A stretch of 8,123 nucleotides of DNA, taken from assembly GCA_031254955.1 (NCBI GenBank), contig JAIRTK010000519.1, positions 1-8,123 of the forward strand, written 5' to 3'. How positions within the stretch are numbered: position 1 is the first letter of the stretch; every line of letters begins with the position of its first letter. This DNA is from Opitutaceae bacterium (GTDB taxonomy: Bacteria; Verrucomicrobiota; Verrucomicrobiia; Opitutales; Opitutaceae). Below are positions 1 to 5,168 of the stretch, in pieces. Under the pieces are notes generated by a model, which worked only from the letters and a program-made list of their open reading frames with translations, was not told where the DNA came from and ran no database searches. Position numbers and translations under genes: made by a program.

Positions 1-27
1 CCCACCGCCAACCGACAACACCGATGA
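1..27 (+). CDS. Possible 3' end of an upstream gene (partial)
   Basis: The frame starting at base 1 is open for eight codons and ends in TGA at 25-27, overlapping the ATG of the GH9 gene (24-26) in the same ATGA arrangement seen between the GH9 and sulfatase genes. No Shine-Dalgarno sequence precedes the GH9 start, which fits translational coupling to an upstream cistron. Eight codons are far too few to identify a product, and a chance stop is quite possible. Confidence 0.25.
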   Translation, partial: PTANRQHR

Positions 28-1712
28 ACCCCGCCACCCTCCCCGCCGCCCTCCTCTTCGCGACCCTCCCCCTCCTCTCCCAACCGCCGCCCGACGGCGC
101 CCCCGTGCGCGTAAACTCAATCGGCTTCCAGCCCCCCGCCACGAAACACGCCACCATCGCCACCGGCGGAAACGCCCCCCTCCCCTTCCGCATCCTGCGC
201 CTCCCCGCCGGCGAACCCGTGTTCACCGGCACGCTCGGCCCCCCAAAAACCACCCCGACCACCGACACCGGCGAAACACTGCGCCTCGCCGACTTCAGCG
301 CCCTCACCACCCCCGGCCACTACCAACTCGACATCACCGGCCTCGGACGCTCCGCCCCCTTCGACATCGCCCGCGACATCTGGAACACCCCCTTCCACCT
401 CGTCGCCCGCGCCATTCACCTGATGCGCTGCGGCTGCGCCGTGCGCGCCGAATGGCAAGGCCGCCAGTTCGCCCACCCCGCCTGCCACCTCGACGACGGC
501 TGGCTCGACCCCGCCGGCAAAGACGACAGCCACCGCGACGCCACCGGCGGCTGGCACGACGCCGGCGACTACAACAAATACACACTCAACACCGCCTTCT
601 CCGCCGCCCTCCTGCTCACCGCCTGGGAACACTTCCACCCACGCATCGCCCCCCCCGGAACGGACACCGGCACGCCCGACCTCCTCGCCGAAACGCGCTG
701 GGGCCTCGAATGGCTCCTCAAAATGCAAACCCCCGACGGACGCGCCCACCACAAACTCTCCGCCCTCACCTTCCACTACTGGGGCCCCCCCGGACACGAC
801 CGCGAAAAACGCTATTTCTCCGGCTGGGGCACCGCCGCGACCGCCAGCCTCGCCGCCGTCACGGCCCACGCCGCGCACCTCTGGCGCGGGATTGACCCCG
901 CCTTCGCGCGCCGCTGCCTCGCCGCCGCCCGCCTCGCCTGGCGCTGCCTGGAGACGCACCCGCAAAACACCCCGCCCGCGCAAACCGCCTTCGCCACCGG
1001 CGCCTACGCCTGCGACGACAAAACACACCGCCTCTGGGCCGCCGCCGCGCTCTGGCGCGCCACCGGCGAACCCCGCTACCTCGCCGACTTTGAAACACGC
1101 GCCCGCGCCGAAACCTTTTCGCACACCGGCCCCGGCTGGGCCGACGTTCGCGACCTCGCCCTCGGCCTCTATCTCGAAACCGAACACACCGGACACCACC
1201 CGGCACTCGCCACCCGCCTGCGCGCCGACCTCCTCGCCCGCGCCCACGACATCGCCGCCACCGCGCGCGCCGACGCCCACGGACGCCCGCTCGGCGGCGG
1301 ACGCCAAAGCTGGACCTGGGGCGGCAACGGCGCCCTCGCCGCCCAAACCTACCTGCTCCACCTCGCCGACCGCGCCGCGCCCGACCCCGCCTTCCGCGCC
1401 GCCGCCGCCTCCGCCCTCGACTTTCTCTTCGGACGCAACTTCCACGCCCGCAGCTACATCACCGGCCTCGGCCACAACCCCCCGCGCCACCCTCACGACC
1501 GCCGCGGCGAACCCGCCTGGCCCGGCTGCCTGGTCGGCGGCGGCACGACCTCGGGCCGCAGCTGGACCGACGACAAAGACGACTACCGCCAAAACGAAAT
1601 CGCCCTCAACTGGAACGCCGCCCTCCTCTACGCCCTCGCCGCCTTCGTCGAGCCACCCCTCCAGCCCCTCCCGCCCTCCCCACCCTCCCCGCCCCCCACC
1701 GCTCCAAGATGA
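24..1712 (+). CDS. Secreted glycoside hydrolase family 9 (CelD-type endoglucanase-like)
   Basis: An inverting glycoside hydrolase expected to cleave beta-1,4-glucans or related beta-glycans outside the cytoplasm. Residues 1 to about 20 form a hydrophobic signal peptide without a clear cleavage motif. Residues about 26-115 match the N-terminal Ig-like domain of CelD-type GH9 enzymes, and about 120-545 form the (alpha/alpha)6 catalytic domain. The GH9 signature is clear: GGWHDAGDY carries D179 and D182 (D182 the expected catalytic base), HPHDRR carries H491 and R493, and DDYRQNE carries E525, the expected proton donor. C136, C154 and H155 have the Cys-x17-Cys-His spacing of the zinc site in CelD-type enzymes. 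At 562 aa without a carbohydrate-binding module or dockerin it is a minimal GH9. The C-terminus (about 543-562) is a Pro/Ser tail encoded by a C-run tract. Its TGA overlaps the sulfatase ATG, so the two are probably co-translated. The family is secure; the exact substrate (cellulose, xyloglucan, mixed-linkage glucan) is not. Confidence 0.92.
   Translation: MNPATLPAALLFATLPLLSQPPPDGAPVRVNSIGFQPPATKHATIATGGNAPLPFRILRLPAGEPVFTGTLGPPKTTPTTDTGETLRLADFSALTTPGHYQLDITGLGRSAPFDIARDIWNTPFHLVARAIHLMRCGCAVRAEWQGRQFAHPACHLDDGWLDPAGKDDSHRDATGGWHDAGDYNKYTLNTAFSAALLLTAWEHFHPRIAPPGTDTGTPDLLAETRWGLEWLLKMQTPDGRAHHKLSALTFHYWGPPGHDREKRYFSGWGTAATASLAAVTAHAAHLWRGIDPAFARRCLAAARLAWRCLETHPQNTPPAQTAFATGAYACDDKTHRLWAAAALWRATGEPRYLADFETRARAETFSHTGPGWADVRDLALGLYLETEHTGHHPALATRLRADLLARAHDIAATARADAHGRPLGGGRQSWTWGGNGALAAQTYLLHLADRAAPDPAFRAAAASALDFLFGRNFHARSYITGLGHNPPRHPHDRRGEPAWPGCLVGGGTTSGRSWTDDKDDYRQNEIALNWNAALLYALAAFVEPPLQPLPPSPPSPPPTAPR
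1656..1700. repeat. Polypyrimidine C-run tract at the GH9/sulfatase junction
   Basis: Eight runs of three or more C lie within 42 bases (1656-1659, 1665-1668, 1670-1672, 1674-1676, 1678-1681, 1683-1685, 1687-1690, 1692-1697). They encode the Pro/Ser tail of the GH9 enzyme. The minus strand therefore has several overlapping G-quadruplex-type motifs just upstream of the sulfatase start at 1709. The pattern is visible; any role in transcription or coupling is inference. Confidence 0.6.
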
Positions 1713-3367
1713 CCCGACCACCCAACATCCTCTTCGTCTTCAGCGACCAGCAACGCCGCCACGCGCTCGGCTTCATGGGCGAAGACCCCGTGCGCACACC
1801 GCACCTCGACCGCTTCGCCGCCGAAAGCGCCGTATGCGACCACGCCGTCGCCTGCAACCCCATCTCCACGCCCAACCGCGGCATCATGATGACCGGCCTC
1901 TACCCCACGCGCACCGGCGTCTACGCCAACGACCACGGCCTGCGCCCCGGCACCCCCACCATCGGCGACCACCTCAAAACCGCCGGCTACTGGACGGCCT
2001 ACATCGGCAAATGGCACATCCACGACAGCACCAGCCGCTTCGTCCCCCGCGACCGCCGCCAAGGCTTCGACTACTGGCACGCCACGAACTGCAACCACGA
2101 CACCTTCACCCGCCGCTACTGGGAAGAAAACGAAACCCCCGTCATCGACACACCCGGCTGGCAACCCCCCCACGAAACCGACACCGCGCTCCGCGCCCTG
2201 CGCGACCGCCCTCGAGACCGCCCCTTCGCCCTCTTCCTCTCGTGGACCCCCCCGCACAACACACACGGCCCCGGCTTCATCCGGCACCGCGACGTGGAAC
2301 TCCCCCGCGACATGGCCGACGAAATGCGCGCAGTCGGCTACCCGCTCGAAATGCAATACCACGCCCCGGAAGAATTTGAGGCGCACTACCAAAACGGCGC
2401 CCCCCCTCCCCGCCGCGCCAACGTCCCCGGCGACTACGCACGCGACGCCCTTGCCGGCTACTTCGGCGCATGCGAATCGCTCGACGCCGAGTTTGGCCGC
2501 CTCCTCGCCGGCCTCGACCGCCAAGGCCTCGCGGAAAACACCCTCGTCATCTACACCTCCGACCACGGCGAAATGCTCGGCTCCCACGGACGCATGCAAA
2601 AATCCATCTGGTTCGAAGAATCCATCGGCGTGCCCCTCCTCGTCCGCTGGCCTGGCCGCATCGCCCCCGCGCGCCACCCGCTCGTCTTCAACAGCCTCGA
2701 CTGGGCGCCCACCCTCCTCGGCCTCGCCGGCGCCCCCGCGCCAACCCCCGCGCGCTTCGACGGCACCGACCACTCCGCCACCCTCCTCGCCCCCGCCCCC
2801 TCGACAGACGCCACGACAGACGCAACGACGCCCGCATCCCAAATCCAAAATCCAGAAGCCGGAAACCAAAATCCAGAAGCCAGAATTCAGAATTCAGAAT
2901 TCAGAAGCCAGAAGCCAGAAGCCCGCATCCCAAATCCAGAAGCCAGAAGCCCAAATCCAGAATTCAGAAACCAGAATTCAGAAGCCAGAAGCCGGAAGCC
3001 AGAAGCCCAAATCCAGCAACCGGCATCCCAAATCCGAAATCCGAAATCCGAAATTCCAAACCCCAAAGCCCAAAGCCAAAATCCCCCCGACGCGCTCCTC
3101 TGCTACTTCGCCATGCGCAACACCCAGATGGACGGCACCCCCGAAGGCATCGCCCAAGGCTGGCGCGCGCTCCGCACCCGGCGCCACACCTACGTGGTTT
3201 CCCGCGACCGCCGCGCGGGCACGCTCGAACACCGCCTCTACGACCTCGAAGCCGACCCCTATCAACTCGCCCCGCGCCAAGCCGCAGGCTGCCTCGACCG
3301 CGCCCTGCTCGCCCGCCTCCGCGCCCGCCTCGCCCAAGTCGGCGACCCCTTTGAAAACCTCCTCTGA
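1709..3367 (+). CDS. Family S1 sulfatase, serine-type, with internal heptapeptide-repeat insert
   Basis: Hydrolyses sulfate esters, probably from a sulfated glycan. The N-terminal strand NILFVFSDQQ (residues 6-15) gives the metal ligand D13. The formylglycine signature is I-S-T-P-N-R-G with S53 as the residue to be oxidised, so this is a Ser-type S1 sulfatase expected to need an anSME-type radical SAM maturase, which is not in the window. D285 and H286 in YTSDHGE are metal ligands, and H293 and K298 (SHGRMQK) are the usual active-site residues. The C-terminal part (about 459-552) ends with the typical LYDLEADPYQLAP segment. Residues about 375-458 are a low-complexity insert from a heptanucleotide array; without it the protein is about 468 aa, normal for the family. 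No signal peptide is present, since the first conserved strand begins at residue 6, so it is predicted cytoplasmic. The ATG overlaps the GH9 TGA, implying translational coupling. Substrate unknown. Confidence 0.9.
   Translation: MTRPPNILFVFSDQQRRHALGFMGEDPVRTPHLDRFAAESAVCDHAVACNPISTPNRGIMMTGLYPTRTGVYANDHGLRPGTPTIGDHLKTAGYWTAYIGKWHIHDSTSRFVPRDRRQGFDYWHATNCNHDTFTRRYWEENETPVIDTPGWQPPHETDTALRALRDRPRDRPFALFLSWTPPHNTHGPGFIRHRDVELPRDMADEMRAVGYPLEMQYHAPEEFEAHYQNGAPPPRRANVPGDYARDALAGYFGACESLDAEFGRLLAGLDRQGLAENTLVIYTSDHGEMLGSHGRMQKSIWFEESIGVPLLVRWPGRIAPARHPLVFNSLDWAPTLLGLAGAPAPTPARFDGTDHSATLLAPAPSTDATTDATTPASQIQNPEAGNQNPEARIQNSEFRSQKPEARIPNPEARSPNPEFRNQNSEARSRKPEAQIQQPASQIRNPKSEIPNPKAQSQNPPDALLCYFAMRNTQMDGTPEGIAQGWRALRTRRHTYVVSRDRRAGTLEHRLYDLEADPYQLAPRQAAGCLDRALLARLRARLAQVGDPFENLL
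2803..2826 (+). repeat. 12-bp tandem duplication in the sulfatase
   Basis: GACAGACGCCAC at 2803-2814 is followed directly by GACAGACGCAAC at 2815-2826 (one mismatch), encoding the tandem TDAT-TDAT. It sits five bases before the heptamer array and looks like a second slippage-type expansion in the same surface loop. Confidence 0.75.
2832..3083 (+). repeat. Array of 36 heptanucleotide units inside the sulfatase gene
   Basis: The 252 bases divide without any indel into 36 seven-base units, each starting with C. The commonest unit is CAGAAGC, with CAGAATT, CCAAATC, CAAAATC, CGAAATC and CCAAAGC as variants. A CCGCATC-CCAAATC pair (CGGCATC in the third case) recurs at units 1, 14 and 28 (2832, 2923, 3021), marking three higher-order blocks of 13, 14 and 9 units. 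The tract is A-rich against very GC-rich flanks. In the sulfatase frame it gives twelve heptapeptides of the form N/K-P/S-E-A/F-R-x-Q/P. There is no stop in any forward frame. Seen directly; origin from an intergenic-type dispersed repeat is inference. Confidence 0.95.
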
Positions 3368-3455
3368 AGGCTCGCCACGCTTCCCGCCGCCTGTTGCACG
3401 AACCTTTACCCACGGAACCGCAAAGAACAATTATGGCTCCCCGCAATTATGACCC

Positions 3456-3589
3456 CATGTGACCCACTGCCGACGTAGCGCAGGTTTCCAAACCTGCTGA
3501 CGGGCCGCAGGCCCGCCCCCAATACAAAACAACCTCCCCCCCTTGGCGTGAGCCGCCCTGAAGCAGACTTGGAAGTCTGCGCTACGACC
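3456..3589. repeat. Hairpin-rich intergenic repeat element, copy 1
   Basis: The core at 3474-3586 begins CGTAGCGCAG and ends with its exact reverse complement CTGCGCTACG. It contains three hairpins: 3480-3497 (arms GCAGGTTT/AAACCTGC), 3501-3515 (CGGGCC/GGCCCG) and 3563-3580 (GCAGACTT/AAGTCTGC). A second copy lies 292 bp downstream in the same orientation with three substitutions and one C fewer in a poly-C run. The shared block includes 18 bases left of the core and ACC to its right. It resembles a REP/BIME-like or MITE-like non-coding element; no transposase is nearby. It may also act as a terminator after the sulfatase. Confidence 0.85.
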
Positions 3590-3693
3590 AATGCCGCGCG
3601 TAACACCAGTAATAATAACGAGAGCCTTTATAGAGTGCGACGCGGTGAGTAGCGAGAATACCCTTTCCTAATGAAAATCCCCCTTCAGGTAGG
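3590..3693. other. Intervening unassigned sequence between repeat elements
   Basis: About 100 bases of mixed composition, including the AT-rich run AGTAATAATAACGAG, separate the first hairpin element from the second inverted-repeat element. No credible gene, RNA or regulatory site was recognised here. Reading frames crossing it are translations of the flanking repeats. Confidence 0.5.
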
Positions 3694-3748
3694 GCGAGGC
3701 GTCCCGCCGAGCCGTGGGAACCGCTCCCGGCTCGCCGAGCCGCCTCGC
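3694..3748. repeat. Second inverted-repeat element (GCGAGGCG...CGCCTCGC)
   Basis: The arms GCGAGGCG (3694-3701) and CGCCTCGC (3741-3748) are exact reverse complements, with a second inner pair GAGCCG (3709-3714) and CGGCTC (3728-3733). The intervening bases allow only partial pairing, so this is an imperfect long hairpin of about 55 bases. It abuts copy 2 of the other repeat element. It differs from that element and seems to be a separate repeat family. Confidence 0.7.
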
Positions 3749-3880
3749 ATGTGATCCACTGCCAACGTAGCGCAGGTTTCCAAACCTGCTGACGGGCCGC
3801 AGGCCCGCCCCCAATGCAAAACAACCTCCCCCCTTGGCGTGAGCCGCCCTGAAGCAGACTTGGAAGTCTGCGCTACGACC
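3748..3880. repeat. Hairpin-rich intergenic repeat element, copy 2
   Basis: Near-identical to 3456-3589, with hairpins at 3772-3789, 3793-3807 and 3854-3871 and core ends at 3766 and 3877. Differences are C/T, G/A and A/G substitutions and six rather than seven C in the poly-C run. It ends only 11 bases from the stop codon of the minus-strand lipoprotein gene, so its right-end hairpin would be the first structure transcribed after that gene and could serve as a terminator. Confidence 0.85.
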
Positions 3881-3891
3881 GAGGCCGCGCC

Positions 3892-4764
3892 TCAATCCTG
3901 CGCCGTGAGCGCCATTTGGGCCAGCAACGCTCCGGCGTCCACTTGCGCGCCGCTGTCGTTGATGATGCCGAAAAGGTAACGCCCGCGCCAGAGCAGCGGG
4001 ATGTCGCCGTTGAAGCGGTCACGCACGGTGAACAGCCCTTCCTCGGGGCGCTCCGTCTGTTTGACGAACTTCAGGTAGTCGGCCAGCATGTTCTCCGCGC
4101 CCGCCTTCGTTTTTCCGTCAATGACGAACACTTGATATTCCTTCCCGTCCTTCGTGTAGGCCGCGCGCCAGGCGGAGTTGAGGAATTTGTGCCCCAGGAA
4201 ACTTTCCACTATATACATTTCGGAGCGGGGTTGTTTGCCCTCGGCGGGAAAGGTCTTCAGCATGGCGGGGAGCGCGGCGCGCGGGTCTATTTTCCGCGCC
4301 AGCGCGCGCGCCACGTTTTCCATCATGGCGGCGGTCTCCGCGCTTTCGTCGGCGGTCATCAGTTTTATATACATGCTGCCCGACAGGAAATAGACCATCC
4401 CGGCGGCGCGGTAGCCTTCGGCGCCGATGTCGAGGAACGTCATGTCCGGCGTGCGTTCCGCCGAGTAGATGGCAAACGTGTCGGCGGGCGTGGCGTGGCG
4501 ATACATCTGGAGCGTGACATAGGTCTTCGAGCCGTCCTTGAGGTAGTCGAGCGTGGTCATTTCCTCGAAGTTGCAGATTAGAAACACGTCGGCGGCGCCG
4601 TTGATGCGGTCGAAGAGGTTGTCGCGGTTGAACACCTCGGTCTTGTCCGACAGGGTCCAGCCGTCCACGGCGGGGAGCATGGCGCGGAGTTCGGCGGGCG
4701 TCTGGGCGCGGGCCGCGCACGCGCAGCCCGCGAGGAGAAGGAGGATGGTATATTTTTTAATCAT
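3892..4764 (-). CDS. Predicted lipoprotein, DUF6599-type
   Basis: A 290-aa exported protein of unknown function. The N-terminus MIKKYTILLLLAGC is a signal sequence with a lipobox LAGC and the lipidation cysteine at C14, although a signal peptidase I site (ARA before QT, residue 21) is also possible. The segment NLFDRINGAADVFLICNFEEM followed by YVTLQMYRHATPADTFAIYSAER (about residues 49-105) matches my recollection of the DUF6599 family, whose members show a DNLY-INGAAE-like motif and a D-A-F-G-I-like motif. No catalytic residues are known to me for this family. The start is well placed because the signal sequence begins at the first Met; no Shine-Dalgarno sequence is visible. It is convergent with the sulfatase and separated from the upstream aldo/keto reductase gene by about 400 bases, so probably has its own transcript. 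A cell-envelope role is inferred only from the signal. Confidence 0.75.
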   Translation of the reverse strand: MIKKYTILLLLAGCACAARAQTPAELRAMLPAVDGWTLSDKTEVFNRDNLFDRINGAADVFLICNFEEMTTLDYLKDGSKTYVTLQMYRHATPADTFAIYSAERTPDMTFLDIGAEGYRAAGMVYFLSGSMYIKLMTADESAETAAMMENVARALARKIDPRAALPAMLKTFPAEGKQPRSEMYIVESFLGHKFLNSAWRAAYTKDGKEYQVFVIDGKTKAGAENMLADYLKFVKQTERPEEGLFTVRDRFNGDIPLLWRGRYLFGIINDSGAQVDAGALLAQMALTAQD

Positions 4765-4900
4765 GGGTTTTTAGAGCATTTATCAAAAAGAAAAATGGGG
4801 GCGGTCTGTTTGGACTCAGTGGGCACAGGGCGCGATCCGCAGAGGGCGCGGAGAGCCTGCCTGAAGAGTTTTTTTCGCTCCGTGCTTTCCATGCCGGTGT

Positions 4901-4956
4901 TCCGTGTCCTCTGTGTCATGACAGACTGTATTGGTCTTTTTGCGTCTTTGCGTGGG
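4901..4956. repeat. Degenerate TCTTTGCG-type dispersed repeat remnant
   Basis: TCCGTGTCCTCTGTG (4901-4915) is followed by TCTTTTTGCGTCTTTGCG (4934-4951). The last part is two near-identical eight-base units. A similar motif, CTTTGTGTCTTTGTG, closes the window near 8103-8117. These look like members of one dispersed low-complexity family. Confidence 0.5.
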
Positions 4957-4993
4957 TTGTTTGGTCAGGATATCTTATTATTATGGGCACGTT

Positions 4994-5029
4994 GGAAGGC
5001 AGCGCCGCCGGCGGCAGGGGCGCCTTTCC
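4994..5029. repeat. GC-rich imperfect hairpin
   Basis: Outer arms GGAAGGC (4994-5000) and GCCTTTCC (5022-5029) pair with one bulge, and the centre holds the 12-base palindrome GCCGCCGGCGGC (5004-5015). It is probably another short dispersed repeat in the gene-free region. Confidence 0.5.
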
Positions 5030-5108
5030 GGGAGGGGGGGCCGCCGCGCGGGGTTTGATATTTGGAATTTTATGGGGAAGCGAAGCGTGATGGCGGTGGC
5101 TTCGGGGA

Positions 5109-5138
5109 GGCCTCCTTGTCTTGGGACTTGTGGAGGCC
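5109..5138 (-). terminator. Candidate terminator hairpin after the aldo/keto reductase gene
   Basis: GGCCTCC (5109-5115) and GGAGGCC (5132-5138) form a seven-base-pair stem with a 16-base loop that can hold a further GTC/GAC pair. It lies 30 bases past the aldo/keto reductase stop. No T-run follows on the minus strand, so it is not a classical intrinsic terminator and may be another repeat. Confidence 0.3.
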
Positions 5139-5168
5139 GGTTTTCCAAAGCGTCTTTCTATCACACTA

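Larger units (their letters stand above)
4765..5168. other. Gene-free intergenic region with repeat remnants
   Basis: No open frame here resembles a protein. The region holds the TCTTTGCG-type remnant near 4901-4956, a GC-rich hairpin at 4994-5029, and a hairpin with GGCCTCC/GGAGGCC arms at 5109-5138. A short AT-rich stretch just above the lipoprotein gene (4765-4795) is the likely location of its promoter, but no convincing -35/-10 pair was found. Confidence 0.6.

Noticed and set aside
117..1721. A 534-codon open frame on the minus strand opposite the GH9 gene, and a similar 413-codon one opposite the sulfatase
   Set aside because: Translations are Gly/Val/Glu/Ala low complexity with no domain, and they arise because the sense genes use C-ending codons almost throughout. 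The sense frames carry full catalytic motif sets.
1853..1870. Reading the sulfatase as a Cys-type enzyme using C49 in VACNPIS
   Set aside because: Cys-x-Pro-x would need Arg at the fifth position but has Ser; the signature with Pro and Arg correctly spaced starts at S53.
892..2379. Long plus-strand frame spanning the GH9/sulfatase junction
   Set aside because: Pro/Arg/Ser/Thr-rich translation without any recognisable motif; a frame shadow of the two real genes.
2832..3083. CRISPR array
   Set aside because: Units are seven bases long and contiguous, without constant repeats and unique spacers, and lie in an intact gene.
3406..3895. Several small minus-strand open frames in the convergent gap
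   Set aside because: They are translations of the duplicated hairpin elements and the second inverted repeat (the same peptide appears twice), not genes.
4795..5058. An 87-codon plus-strand frame in the gene-free region
   Set aside because: It crosses repeat remnants and the GC-rich hairpin and has no protein-like composition or recognisable motif.
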